From: Aerococcus viridans
Lineage (GTDB): Bacteria > Bacillota > Bacilli > Lactobacillales > Aerococcaceae
DNA length: 64,000 bases
Reading direction: 5' to 3'
NCBI RefSeq assembly: GCF_001543285.1
Contig: NZ_CP014164.1
Coordinates: 2,135,878-2,199,877, forward strand
Under the pieces are notes generated by a model that had not been told where the DNA came from, searched no databases, and saw only the letters and a program-made list of their open reading frames with translations. The translations under genes and the position numbers were made by a program. Positions 28,683-37,661 of this stretch are shown one piece after another. Position 1 is the stretch's first letter. The number at the start of each line of letters is the position of its first letter.

Positions 28683-29573
28683 ATGTCTAACTTAAAAAAT
28701 CCAAAGGAACTATATCATAAAGATGGATTCCCCAAGCAAGACCAAGAGGGACCGGCTCTGCAAAATAAAATGAAACCTGTACCTGACTGTGGTGAAAACA
28801 CTTATAAAGGTTCAGGAAAACTAACCGGTCGTAATGCGCTAATTACAGGAGGAGATTCAGGTATTGGTCGAGCGGTAGCGATCGCTTTCGCAAGAGAAGG
28901 TGCCAATGTGGCCATCCATTTCTTACCAGGCGAAGAATCAGACGCTGAGGAAGTAAAAGAGTTGATTGAAAAAGAAGGTCGTAAAGCACTCTTATTACCA
29001 TACGATTTTAAGGAAGAGGGAAATGGCGCTAAAATTGTGTCAGAAACTGTTAAGGCCTTTGGTGCACTAGATATTTTAGTTTTAAATGCGGCGCAACAAA
29101 TTGCTCATGAAAAGCTTGAAGATCTACCAATGCAACAAGTAAGAGACACCTTCCAAGTAAATATTATCAGTATGTATGAATCCGTGAAAGAAGCTGAAAA
29201 ATACCTAGAGCCTGGCAGTACAATTGTTACAACTTCTTCCGTGAATTCATTTAATCCTTCTGTTTCATTCTTTGATTACGCCGTAACTAACGGTGCAATA
29301 TCAACTTTCACTGCCCTATTATCTGGATACTTTGCACCAAAAGGCATTCGGGTCAATGGTGTAGCACCTGGTCCAGTATGGACACCTTTACAATTAGATG
29401 GTGGACAACTAGAAGGTGGACTCGAAAGTTTTGGGCAAGATACTCAACTAGCACGTTCTGGTCAGCCAGCTGAACTTGCACCGACTTATGTCTTACTTGC
29501 TTCAAATGATTCTTCTTATATCAGTGGAGAAATTATTAAAGTTACAGGTGGTAGCACCATCTCTACTGAATAA
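28683..29573 (+). CDS. SDR-family oxidoreductase, YhxC/YdaD type, catalytic Lys replaced
   Basis: 296 residues with the extended N-terminus (about 45 residues, 'FPKQDQEGP...PDCGENTYKGSGKL') typical of general-stress SDRs. The cofactor site is TGGDSGIGRA (55-64) and the Ser is in SSVNS (185-189). The catalytic pair reads Y199-A-V-T-N203, so Tyr is kept but Lys is Asn (codon AAC). Function uncertain: relatives are NAD(P)-dependent stress dehydrogenases. AGGAGG lies before the start. A strong inverted repeat follows. The IS block begins 200 bp downstream. Confidence 0.85.
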   Translation: MSNLKNPKELYHKDGFPKQDQEGPALQNKMKPVPDCGENTYKGSGKLTGRNALITGGDSGIGRAVAIAFAREGANVAIHFLPGEESDAEEVKELIEKEGRKALLLPYDFKEEGNGAKIVSETVKAFGALDILVLNAAQQIAHEKLEDLPMQQVRDTFQVNIISMYESVKEAEKYLEPGSTIVTTSSVNSFNPSVSFFDYAVTNGAISTFTALLSGYFAPKGIRVNGVAPGPVWTPLQLDGGQLEGGLESFGQDTQLARSGQPAELAPTYVLLASNDSSYISGEIIKVTGGSTISTE

Positions 29574-29614
29574 TCAATGTGCATCATTAAGTGATTATGA
29601 CAAATAAAAGCTTT

Positions 29615-29661
29615 AATAAGAGGTCAAGCTTAGCTTTAGGGATAAGCTTGAATCTCTTATT
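29615..29661 (+). terminator. Probable terminator after the SDR gene
   Basis: AATAAGAG...CAAGCTTA / TAAGCTTG...CTCTTATT long imperfect stem; T-richness after it is modest. Confidence 0.6.
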
Positions 29662-29803
29662 ATTTATATAATCGACTAAATCGTTGCTAGCCTTAATTAG
29701 GTTACTAAACTGAAAGTAACACACCAATCACATAATAAAATACTGAGCAATATAGTCATTATTCCCTTTCTAAAAAAACGGTTCTTTTACAAATAGTGTT
29801 GGT

Positions 29804-30121
29804 AAATAATTTCAAACCAAGCGAATATGTTTTTTAGTTTTTAATAACAATTAAAAAATCAATAAAGTTAAATGCCATGCACGCCGTGATGTGTATGGCT
29901 TTTTTCTTGCCTTTAGGCAAGGAATGCGACCAATGAGATAACATTTTCTAACAAATGGTGTTTCGATCTTACAGTGTACGTTCCTTAAAAGCCGTGGCAC
30001 CAGAGAAAGCCAAGGTCTCTTTTCTTTGAAATCGAGCCTTAGTCTAGATTTCATGCTTGTTCACGGCTAAGGTCGTACAGTTTCAGTCCTCTTTATTCAA
30101 AAATATACCACTATCCCTGGG
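29804..30121. other. Non-coding tail of the ISL3 element
   Basis: About 320 bp between the right terminal repeat and the transposase stop. It contains a plus-strand terminator-like hairpin (GCCATGCAC / GTGTATGGC, then TTTTTT, 29873-29908) and the small palindrome CTTGCCTTTAGGCAAG. A minus-strand frame of 67 codons is open here, but I see no support for it as a gene. Confidence 0.5.
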
Positions 30122-31462
30122 TTAGCTTGCCATCCCGTCAAATGTATATGGTTCAGGATTGGATGGTTTGTAATTTAATTTGAATTGTACTAAAATTCTT
30201 GCACATAAATGGTGGAAGTTCGAATATCCAAAACCTGTTCGTTTAATTAATTTAATTTTATTATTAATACCTTCGGTAGGACCATTTGATACAGTATATT
30301 TCAAGGCGTTATGTATATAAGGCAAGAATTTGACTAATGTTCTGATCGTTCTTCTCGTACGACTTGGCAAAGTGCGATGCTTAGCCCCTTGTAGGATTTC
30401 ATTGAAAATATTGATATCATGAGTTGAAATGGCATATTTTAGTTCATTCATCAGGGTATAAGTAACCAAAAGTTCGTGTGAGATGCTCAAAAGATAATCA
30501 ACAATACGTTGTTCTGATATTGCTTCACCAAATTGGCGAATATAATGTGTATCCGTAAAATTTAAATCTTCAGCATTCTTTAACAATAATTTCCATTGTT
30601 TTTTGAGTTTTTTGTAGTCCGATAGACGGCTCGTTTTGATAGTATTCATCACTTTAATACGATTAGAATTGATTGTTTCATTCAGCAGCTTTACTATATG
30701 GAATCGATCAATTACAATCTTAGCATTAGGAAAACTAGTACGTATTACTTCAAGATAAGGTGTATATAAATCAATCGAAACTGTCTTCACGCTGCTTCGA
30801 GCAGTCCAGGTAAAAGAAGAAAAGTAATCGATGAGCGACGCTTGTTTTCTATCAACGATAATATCAATTAGCCTTCTATTATGCGTGTCTACAAGGACAG
30901 CACTCATCGCATTCGCTACACGACTGGTCGATTTAAACTCATCTACACCGAGGTGATTCGGGAGATAATTTCCCTTAGGTGATAGTCCCTTACTTGCTTT
31001 CATTAAAGTTCTGGCCACTGTTGGAGAGGAGACATGGTAACGTTTAGCGATTAACCGCATAGATTGCGTATCAACCAATTCGGAGCTAATTTGGCTTTTA
31101 ATGGCTTTAGAAATACAGCAAAATTTTTCAACTAATGGTGTTTCAGCAATAAAAGTTTGTGCACAGTGTTTACAATAAAAGCGTTGCTTCTGTAATTTAA
31201 GTAAAACAGGATTAGTAGCTGTGTTCGGTAATCGAATGATAGCTGGTTTAAAGCCATGTTTGATGATATCTTGGTTACCAGTATTCTTTACACCACAGTG
31301 CATATAAGCCTTAGGCTTGTATGTAAGAACCCCATGTAAAACGAAATGATTGATTTCATGATACTTTTCAAGTGGCAACAGATGCATAGATTTTGGTATT
31401 TTTATATCAATATTATTGTCGAAAATACCGCAAAGTTGTTTTATAATAGATGTATGGGACAT
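30122..31462 (-). CDS. ISL3-family transposase
   Basis: 446 residues from the ATG at 31462, chosen over an upstream frame extension because GAAGGA lies before it. N-terminal zinc-binding region (CGVKNTG ... CKHCAQTF), central helix-turn-helix (SPTVARTL), then the DDE domain with GVDEFKS, VIDRFHIVK and the C-terminal GPTEGINNKIKLIKRTGFGYSNF, which is the ISL3-family signature ending with the catalytic Glu. It looks intact, so the transposase itself may be functional. Its upstream region has been invaded by an IS3-family element. Confidence 0.93.
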   Translation of the reverse strand: MSHTSIIKQLCGIFDNNIDIKIPKSMHLLPLEKYHEINHFVLHGVLTYKPKAYMHCGVKNTGNQDIIKHGFKPAIIRLPNTATNPVLLKLQKQRFYCKHCAQTFIAETPLVEKFCCISKAIKSQISSELVDTQSMRLIAKRYHVSSPTVARTLMKASKGLSPKGNYLPNHLGVDEFKSTSRVANAMSAVLVDTHNRRLIDIIVDRKQASLIDYFSSFTWTARSSVKTVSIDLYTPYLEVIRTSFPNAKIVIDRFHIVKLLNETINSNRIKVMNTIKTSRLSDYKKLKKQWKLLLKNAEDLNFTDTHYIRQFGEAISEQRIVDYLLSISHELLVTYTLMNELKYAISTHDINIFNEILQGAKHRTLPSRTRRTIRTLVKFLPYIHNALKYTVSNGPTEGINNKIKLIKRTGFGYSNFHHLCARILVQFKLNYKPSNPEPYTFDGMAS

Positions 31463-31639
31463 GATTTTTCCTTCTTTCTGTATTCGTCGTGGTTTACATG
31501 AATTAAGGATATCATGTCCTTTTTGTGTACACAAAAATAGTGTCAATGAGATTCAACATTGAACTGCACCCTGTCAAGTAGACAGGTAAATAAACAAAAT
31601 TTTTGTGCCATGTATGATACTTTTCATCCATGGCTTTTT

Positions 31640-32413
31640 TTATGCCGGAATGCTTAAGCCCATTTTTAACGTCACCCGTTGAGTGTTATAAAACCCAATA
31701 TATTGTTTAATATCATTCTCTAATTCTTCAAAGCTCACATAAGTCTTCAGCCGATACATTTCTTCTTTAATAATTCCCCAAAAGTTCTCCATTGGACCGT
31801 TATCAATGCATTTCCCCACACGAGACATACTGTGGGTGAGTTGATGTTTCTTCACAAAATTATTAAAGTCGTATGACGTGTATTGATATCCCCGATCGCT
31901 ATGAATAAGCGTTTGGGTTGATATAATCTTGTCTTCAATTTGGCGAACTGTATCACGAACTAAGGCATTATCATTACGTTTCGATAGTTTAAAGGCTACG
32001 ATCTTATTTTCGCCATAATCCAATATGGCACTAAGATAAGCTTTGGCGTTCTCTCCATACTTAAATTCAGTCACATCGGTTAATAAGACTTCCATCGATT
32101 GATAGTCCTTTCGGAATTCTCTATTGAGGACATTATCGGCGATATGTGCAGGATTGTGGGGCTTGTAACGATATCGTTTCCGACGGATAACAGCTTTCAA
32201 GTTCAGTAATTTCATCAAACGATAGACACACTTATGGTTTACTTTAGCGTTCATGAAGTAGTTCAGATAGATAGTTATTCGACGATAGCCATAAATACCT
32301 TTATGCTTTTCATAGACTTGAAGGATTAATTCAACAAGCTTTCGAAGCCGTTTTTCCGACGCAGTCGGCTTGCGTTTCAACCACTTATAATAACCCGCTC
32401 TGCTCACACCCAA
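31640..32413 (-). CDS. IS3-family transposase OrfB (DDE domain)
   Basis: 257 residues counted from GTG-type start at 32413, but the frame is open upstream into orfA and is probably reached by a programmed -1 frameshift at the AAAAAG run in the end of orfA. HTH_21-like MGVSRAGYYKWL, then the catalytic triad in LLTDVTEF (D), IHSDRGYQY (D) and NGPMENFWGIIKEE (E). The C-terminus ends QRVTLKMGLSIPA, slightly short of some relatives. Acts as the OrfAB fusion. Confidence 0.9.
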   Translation of the reverse strand: MGVSRAGYYKWLKRKPTASEKRLRKLVELILQVYEKHKGIYGYRRITIYLNYFMNAKVNHKCVYRLMKLLNLKAVIRRKRYRYKPHNPAHIADNVLNREFRKDYQSMEVLLTDVTEFKYGENAKAYLSAILDYGENKIVAFKLSKRNDNALVRDTVRQIEDKIISTQTLIHSDRGYQYTSYDFNNFVKKHQLTHSMSRVGKCIDNGPMENFWGIIKEEMYRLKTYVSFEELENDIKQYIGFYNTQRVTLKMGLSIPA

Positions 32414-32430
32414 AGCATCACAGAGATGGA

Positions 32431-33186
32431 TTACTTTGTATCCTTCTTTTTGTAGTTTCTTGATCGTTTGGTATTCCGCTTCATACCTCGTTTGCGTGAC
32501 ATCAACTCTCTTTCCACTTCTTCTAACTTTTTTAACGCTACGTTCTCCGTTTCTAGATACTCATTTCGTGCTCTTAAAGCTGCATTTTCAGCCCGGATTC
32601 TTTCTTCTTCCGTTTGAACAGAGTTTGGTTTGCCGCGACCTCGTCCATCTACTAGTCCGTCAGGACCATGCTTCTTATATTTTTGAACCCATGAATACAC
32701 GTTATTGTAGGATACCTGATACTTCTCAGCAGTTTTTTTATAAGATAAACTATTAGCTAGGCAGTCTTGGACTATTTTGATTTTTTCTTCTTGTGTTGAT
32801 TTTTTATCTGTCATCGTATACACCTCGGATTTTGGAGAATAGCTCCTCATTTCTTCCCCTTTAGTATACTTGTTTATCCAGCTCCTGACAGTATCAACTT
32901 TTGGGATATTATATTTAACAGCTAGCTGACCTATAGGTAATCTATCTTCTAAATATTCTTTCACAACTAAGTCCTTAAATTCTTTGCTATATTTATTGTA
33001 CTTAGATTTAACTTGAATCCCACTAATTCCATGCTCTTGGTATCTTAAGACTTTATCCCAAAAGGACGTCCAATTAATTAATAAACCATAGGCTTCTTTT
33101 AATTCTTTGAAACTGATTCCTTCATTCAGATACATCAAAATATATCTTTCGATTTCTTCAGTTGTATGTTTACTGTTTGAACGCAT
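32431..33186 (-). CDS. IS3-family OrfA (DNA-binding)
   Basis: 251 residues. Two helix-turn-helix-like blocks, TTEEIERYILMYLNEGISFKELKEAYG near the N-terminus and STQEEKIKIVQDCLANSLSYKKTAEKYQVSYNNVYSW in the middle, then GPDGLVDGRGRGKP and a leucine-zipper-like coiled coil (about 190-225). This is the long OrfA of the IS150/IS1223-like branch. Near its end the bases ACAAAAAGAAGG provide a likely -1 slip site leading into orfB. Confidence 0.88.
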   Translation of the reverse strand: MRSNSKHTTEEIERYILMYLNEGISFKELKEAYGLLINWTSFWDKVLRYQEHGISGIQVKSKYNKYSKEFKDLVVKEYLEDRLPIGQLAVKYNIPKVDTVRSWINKYTKGEEMRSYSPKSEVYTMTDKKSTQEEKIKIVQDCLANSLSYKKTAEKYQVSYNNVYSWVQKYKKHGPDGLVDGRGRGKPNSVQTEEERIRAENAALRARNEYLETENVALKKLEEVERELMSRKRGMKRNTKRSRNYKKKDTK

Positions 33187-33301
33187 AAAAATCCCCCTAA
33201 AGTAATTTTTCTTTTTTAAGTGTCTACTTTAGGGGGAGCATATCACATGAAATCTCACCAACACTATTTATTATAGAACCAATTATTCCAGTCAATCCGC
33301 A

Positions 33302-33353
33302 ACAAAAACAACACCTGCCGAAACAATCCCTTTTACTGTCCCGACAGGTGCTT
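33302..33353 (-). terminator. Terminator of the pur operon
   Basis: Minus strand: AGCACCTGTCGGGAC / GTTTCGGCAGGTGTT with a 14-base loop, then TTTTTG, just beyond the purB stop. The element stops about 20 bp before the ISL3 end, so the operon arrived with its terminator. Confidence 0.85.
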
Positions 33354-33356
33354 TAA

Positions 33357-34652
33357 TTAATTCAGTCCAACACGTTCAAATATTTCATCTACATTTTTCA
33401 GATGGTAGTTATAGTCAAAAGCATCTTCGATATCTTCAGCATTCAGAATGGACATAATCTTCTCGTCCTCTTCAAGCAGTGGTTGGAATGCTGTCTGTTC
33501 ATCCCAAGCAATGGCAGTTTTGGGCTGAACCAGGTCGTAAGCTTCTTCCCGGCTGAGGCCTTTATCGATCAGCTTCAGCAATACACGCTGGCTGTAGATC
33601 AGACCAAGTGTTGCATCCATATTGCGTTTCATGTTCTCAGGGAACACGGTCAGATTGCAGACGATATTGGCAAATCGGTTCAGCATGTAGTTTAGCAGGG
33701 TCGTGCTGTCAGGCAAAATAATGCGTTCCGCAGATGAGTGCGAAATATCACGCTCATGCCATAAGCTGACGTTCTCGTAAGCTGTCACCATGTGCCCTCT
33801 GATCACACGCGCCAGTCCGGCCATATTCTCAGATCCGATCGGGTTACGTTTGTGAGGCATTGCTGAGGAGCCTTTCTGACCTTTAGCAAAACCTTCTTCC
33901 ACTTCTCTAGTTTCCGACTTCTGCAGGCCTCTGATTTCGGTCGCAAACTTTTCAACGCTGGTTGCAATAAGGGCAATGGTGCTAATATATTCCGCATGCA
34001 GATCGCGCGGCAGAACCTGGGTCGAAATTTCCTGAGGACGCGTTCCCAGTTTATCGCAGACATACTTTTCAACAAATGGCGGGATATTGGCAAACGTTCC
34101 AACTGCTCCACTGATTTTTCCGGCTTCTACGCCTTTAGCTGCGTGTTCGAACCGTTCGATGTGGCGTTTCATTTCTGAATACCAGAGCGCCAGCTTCAGA
34201 CCAAAGGTAGTCGGTTCAGCGTGAACACCGTGCGTGCGTCCCATGGTCACCGTATGCTTATGCTCTTTCGCTTTTTCACCGATAACTTCAAGCAGCTGCT
34301 GAAGGTCTTTTCTGAGTACATCATTGACCTGTTTCAGCTGGTAACCGTAAGCTGTATCAACGACATCTGTACTGGTTAATCCGTAGTGGACCCATTTCTT
34401 TTCGTCTCCCAACGTTTCAGAAACGGCTCGTGTGAAAGCGACCACGTCATGTTTCGTTTCTTTTTCGATTTCCAGAATACGGGCAATATCAAAAGAGGCA
34501 TGCGCTCGGATCTTCTGAACGTCTTCTTTAGGAATCTCTCCCAGTTCGGCCCAGGCTTCATCAGCTAGGATCTCAACTTCCAGCCATGACTTGTAGCGGT
34601 TCTCCTCTGACCATAATTCTTTCATTTCAGGTCGCGTGTAGCGTTCGATCAT
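33357..34652 (-). CDS. purB: Adenylosuccinate lyase
   Basis: 431 residues. The fumarase/aspartase signature [11 protein letters not shown] is present, with TSTDVVDTA near 88-96 and the catalytic His region [11 protein letters not shown]. It splits SAICAR to AICAR plus fumarate, and adenylosuccinate to AMP plus fumarate. Last gene of the acquired pur operon, 12 bp after purK. G+C-rich third positions unlike the resident genes. Confidence 0.96.
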   Translation of the reverse strand: MIERYTRPEMKELWSEENRYKSWLEVEILADEAWAELGEIPKEDVQKIRAHASFDIARILEIEKETKHDVVAFTRAVSETLGDEKKWVHYGLTSTDVVDTAYGYQLKQVNDVLRKDLQQLLEVIGEKAKEHKHTVTMGRTHGVHAEPTTFGLKLALWYSEMKRHIERFEHAAKGVEAGKISGAVGTFANIPPFVEKYVCDKLGTRPQEISTQVLPRDLHAEYISTIALIATSVEKFATEIRGLQKSETREVEEGFAKGQKGSSAMPHKRNPIGSENMAGLARVIRGHMVTAYENVSLWHERDISHSSAERIILPDSTTLLNYMLNRFANIVCNLTVFPENMKRNMDATLGLIYSQRVLLKLIDKGLSREEAYDLVQPKTAIAWDEQTAFQPLLEEDEKIMSILNAEDIEDAFDYNYHLKNVDEIFERVGLN

Positions 34653-34664
34653 TATACCAGTCTC

Positions 34665-35798
34665 CTAATTCCAGATTTTCGTTTCTTCAATGTCTTTCAG
34701 TGTCTTCTCGGTGTCAGCCGTCAGTATGGTCACGTGCCCCATCTTTCGCCCGGTCTTGACCTCTTTCTTGCCGTAATCATGTACATGCCAGGCTGGCTGA
34801 CTGCTGTTCAGTTTCAGTGCCTGGTCAAAGTGCTCACCCAGGATATTGACCATTACAGCAGGCTTGAGAAGGTCCACTTCAGCAAGAGGATAGCCGCAGA
34901 TTGCACGTATGTGCAGGTCAAACTGTGAGTCTGAACAGGCTTCGATAGAATAATGTCCGGAGTTATGCGGACGCGGCGCCAGTTCATTGGCATAGAGCTT
35001 TCCTTCAGAAGTCAAAAAGAGTTCCACACCCAGGACACCTGATAAGGTCATCTTTTCAGCGATGGTATCAGCAATCTGTCGTGCCTCGTCCATCACCTCT
35101 TCTGACACGCGTGCCGGTACGATACTCTTAAGAAGGATATTGTTCTCATGGATGTTTTCTGAAACAGGCAAGGTGACCACATTCCCTGAGGCATTACGAG
35201 CCACCATAATAGAAAGTTCCTTTTCAAATGACACCCACTCTTCCAGGACACATGTCCCTTTTTTTATAAGAGCCGAGGCTTCTTCAAAATCAGCATCCGA
35301 TTCCAGAACGACTTGACCCTTCCCGTCGTAACCGCCTTGAACAGTCTTCAGGACACATGGATAGCCAAGACCTTCTATGGCTTTCTTCAAATTTTCTTCC
35401 GTTTCAATTTTAGCATAAGCGGCAATAGGAATCCCTGACTTTTTCAGAAAATCTTTTTCAGTCAGGCGATTCTGGGTATTAAGTAAAAGCTTGGTTCCCT
35501 GGGGAACTGCAATTTCCACTGCCTCAAGAACGTGTTCGATTGTTTCGGCATCGACATTTTCAAATTCATAGGTCAGCACATCGCTTGATCTGGCCAGTTC
35601 TTTCAAAGCGTCCAGATCATCATAAGCTGCTTCAATATGCAGATCCGCCACTTGGGCTGTCGGACAGTCTGGAGTCGGGTCAAGCACAGCAATCCGATAG
35701 CCTCTTTCCTTAGCAGAAAAAGCCATCATCCGTCCCAGCTGTCCCCCACCTATAATGCCTATTGTACTTCCCGGTCTGATCAGTTTAGACAAGTTCAT
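34665..35798 (-). CDS. purK: N5-carboxyaminoimidazole ribonucleotide synthetase
   Basis: 377 residues from the ATG at 35798 (a GTG just before it is in frame). ATP-grasp enzyme: [13 protein letters not shown] at the N-terminus, GGYDGKGQ phosphate-binding loop, and [12 protein letters not shown] toward the C-terminus. It carboxylates AIR with bicarbonate and ATP to N5-CAIR, the substrate of PurE. Overlaps the purE end by 14 bp, which is translational coupling. Confidence 0.96.
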   Translation of the reverse strand: MNLSKLIRPGSTIGIIGGGQLGRMMAFSAKERGYRIAVLDPTPDCPTAQVADLHIEAAYDDLDALKELARSSDVLTYEFENVDAETIEHVLEAVEIAVPQGTKLLLNTQNRLTEKDFLKKSGIPIAAYAKIETEENLKKAIEGLGYPCVLKTVQGGYDGKGQVVLESDADFEEASALIKKGTCVLEEWVSFEKELSIMVARNASGNVVTLPVSENIHENNILLKSIVPARVSEEVMDEARQIADTIAEKMTLSGVLGVELFLTSEGKLYANELAPRPHNSGHYSIEACSDSQFDLHIRAICGYPLAEVDLLKPAVMVNILGEHFDQALKLNSSQPAWHVHDYGKKEVKTGRKMGHVTILTADTEKTLKDIEETKIWN

Positions 35799-36273
35799 CA
35801 CTACTTTCCATTACCTTCTGTTTCAAGGCTTCTCTTCTATTTTCGATTCGGTCGGCCAGTTCAGGCTGAAAGGCTCCCAACATCTGAGCGGCGAGGAGAC
35901 CGGCATTCGTTGCCCCAGCCTTGCCAATGGCTACGGTAGCAACAGGGACTCCTCCCGGCATCTGTACGATCGACAGGAGTGAGTCCAGACCGTTCAGCGC
36001 CTTTGACTGAACAGGCACGCCGATGACCGGCAGCGTCGTCTTCGCTGCCAGCATTCCTGGAAGATGTGCTGCGCCTCCCGCTCCAGCGATGATCACTCTG
36101 ATCCCCCGCCCGCGCGCTTCTTCAGCATAATCAAACATCAAGTCCGGTGTCCGGTGAGCGGAGACCACTTTTTTCTCGTAAGCTACCTCCAGTTCATCCA
36201 GCACCTCACAGGTATGTTTCATCGTCTCCCAGTCGGATGTGCTTCCCATGACGACCCCTACTTCAATTGCCAA
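35785..36273 (-). CDS. purE: N5-CAIR mutase
   Basis: 162 residues, class I Pur[10 protein letters not shown] (10-18) and SAHRTPDLM carry the substrate-binding Ser/Asp and the mobile His; [12 protein letters not shown] follows. It moves the carboxylate of N5-CAIR to form CAIR. The start is TTG at 36273 with GGAGG about eight bases upstream. Paired with purK as expected for the class I route. Confidence 0.95.
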   Translation of the reverse strand: MAIEVGVVMGSTSDWETMKHTCEVLDELEVAYEKKVVSAHRTPDLMFDYAEEARGRGIRVIIAGAGGAAHLPGMLAAKTTLPVIGVPVQSKALNGLDSLLSIVQMPGGVPVATVAIGKAGATNAGLLAAQMLGAFQPELADRIENRREALKQKVMESSDELV

Positions 36274-36317
36274 ATCAAACGCCTCCTAATAGTTATGGTT
36301 CCATTTTACCTTATTGC

Positions 36318-37586
36318 TTATTTCCCGTTCATAACCGCTCTGTTTCCGATATCTTCCCTGTAGACATACTCGCTTGTATCTACGGCTTCAAGCGCTGAAT
36401 AGACAGCTTCCTGCGCTTCTTCGATTGTTTCCCCAGCTGCTTCGACTAAATAGACACGGCCGCCGTTTGAAACCAGCTTTCCTGCGGTTTCTGATACGCC
36501 TGCGAAGTACAGGTTCATCTGATTGCCTATTTCAGGCAGGTCCAATGGTCTATATTTTTCGTAAGCTTCTGGATAGCCTTTTGAGGCAACTACCACCCCA
36601 AGACTGATGCCCTCCTGTTTCCAGACTAGACCGGGTTCCTGGTCATTAAGAATAGCTGAAATGGCTTCTGCGAGATCGGATTCCAGACGGTTCATCAGCA
36701 CTTGCGTTTCCGGATCTCCAAAGCGGGCATTGAACTCGATTGTTTTAGGTCCATCGTCTGTTGCCATGACTCCGGCATATAATATACCCGTAAAAGGCGT
36801 CCCGTTTCTTACCATCCCTGTCGCAGCCGGCAGGAGTATCTTTTCAGTCGCTTCTTTTACTACAGCTTCAGATATATGCTTAACTGGAGCATAGGCCCCC
36901 ATTCCTCCAGTGTTCGGACCTTTGTCCCTTTCAAGCAGGCGCTTATGATCCTGTGAAATCACCATCGGATAGACCTTCTCATTTTTAACAAAAGCCATAA
37001 GGGAAAACTCTTCTCCCGTCAGGTATTCTTCGATGACTACACGCGTGTTCTGGTCCCCGAATTTTTTATCCAGCATCATGTCATCAAGGGCATCAAGTGC
37101 CGCTTCCATCGTTTCAGCTACAACGACTCCTTTACCTGCGGCCAATCCATCAGCCTTGATGACGACTGGAATGTTTCCTTTTTCAATGTAACGTCTAGCT
37201 TCTTCATACTGATCGAAAGACTTGTAATCTGCTGTCGGAATAGCATTGGTGGTCATCAGCTCTTTAGCGAACGCCTTTGATGATTCTATCTGAGTCGCAG
37301 TTTTTGATGGGCCAAAAATTGCGAGCCCTTCAGCCTGGAAATCATCCACGATGCCATTAAACAGGGGGATTTCCGGGCCAACGATGGTCCATTCAACACT
37401 TTCTTTTTTGGCAAAATCAATTAACGACGCATGGTCTTCCTGACTGATATTCAGCACGGTTATACCGTCACGAGTCATCCCCGGGTTTCCCGGTGCACAG
37501 AACACCTGCTCGACTTGGCTGCCCTCCAGCAGTTTTTTGGCAATCGCGTGTTCACGTCCACCTGATCCAATCACTAGTAACTTCAC
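36318..37586 (-). CDS. purD: Phosphoribosylamine-glycine ligase
   Basis: 422 residues, ATP-grasp. GSGGREHAIA at the N-terminus, GPEIPLFNGIVD, KADGLAAGKGV, and NARFGDPETQ near the C-terminus are all diagnostic. Joins phosphoribosylamine and glycine with ATP to give GAR. It lies 75 bp after purH, and that gap holds a hairpin that may modulate read-through. Confidence 0.96.
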   Translation of the reverse strand: MKLLVIGSGGREHAIAKKLLEGSQVEQVFCAPGNPGMTRDGITVLNISQEDHASLIDFAKKESVEWTIVGPEIPLFNGIVDDFQAEGLAIFGPSKTATQIESSKAFAKELMTTNAIPTADYKSFDQYEEARRYIEKGNIPVVIKADGLAAGKGVVVAETMEAALDALDDMMLDKKFGDQNTRVVIEEYLTGEEFSLMAFVKNEKVYPMVISQDHKRLLERDKGPNTGGMGAYAPVKHISEAVVKEATEKILLPAATGMVRNGTPFTGILYAGVMATDDGPKTIEFNARFGDPETQVLMNRLESDLAEAISAILNDQEPGLVWKQEGISLGVVVASKGYPEAYEKYRPLDLPEIGNQMNLYFAGVSETAGKLVSNGGRVYLVEAAGETIEEAQEAVYSALEAVDTSEYVYREDIGNRAVMNGK

Positions 37587-37631
37587 ATGTTTCTCCCCTT
37601 TAAAATCCCTAAATATAATCTATGTATAAAA

Positions 37632-37656
37632 CGAAAGAGAGGTTTCCCTCTCTTTT
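37632..37656 (-). terminator. Intercistronic hairpin between purH and purD
   Basis: Minus strand AAAGAGAGG / CCTCTCTTT closing a GAAA tetraloop, followed by CGTTTTAT. The weak T tract suggests partial termination or an RNA-processing site rather than a full stop. Confidence 0.5.
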
Positions 37657-37661
37657 ATTGA

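Larger units (their letters stand above)
31565..33240 (-). mobile_element. IS3-family insertion sequence (two overlapping frames)
   Basis: Imperfect inverted ends begin TGCTCCCCCTAAAGTAGACA (minus strand, from 33240) and TGCACCCTGTCAAGTAGACA (plus strand, from 31565), continuing in further matches and giving a 1676-bp element with TG...CA termini. It carries orfA and orfB in -1 relation. The bases outside (GAAC, TATC) show no target duplication. It lies in the loop of an inverted repeat of the ISL3 leader (31535-31553 against 33251-33269). Confidence 0.85.
29780..33280 (-). mobile_element. ISL3-family element interrupted by a nested IS3-family element
   Basis: Terminal inverted repeats of 23 bp share GGTTCT and AAATAGTGTTGG and differ only in the middle: 29780-29802 on plus and 33258-33280 on minus. 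They enclose the ISL3 transposase (30122-31462) and the IS3-family element (31565-33240), which sits just inside the left repeat. Without the IS3 the element would be about 1.8 kb. The 8 bases outside each end (AAAAAAAC and AATTATTC) do not match, so no target duplication survives. The element stands at the junction between resident DNA and the purine island. Confidence 0.75.

Noticed and set aside
29851..30054. 67-residue minus-strand protein after the ISL3 transposase
   Set aside because: No ribosome site or recognisable domain; it spans a hairpin and a palindrome of the IS tail.
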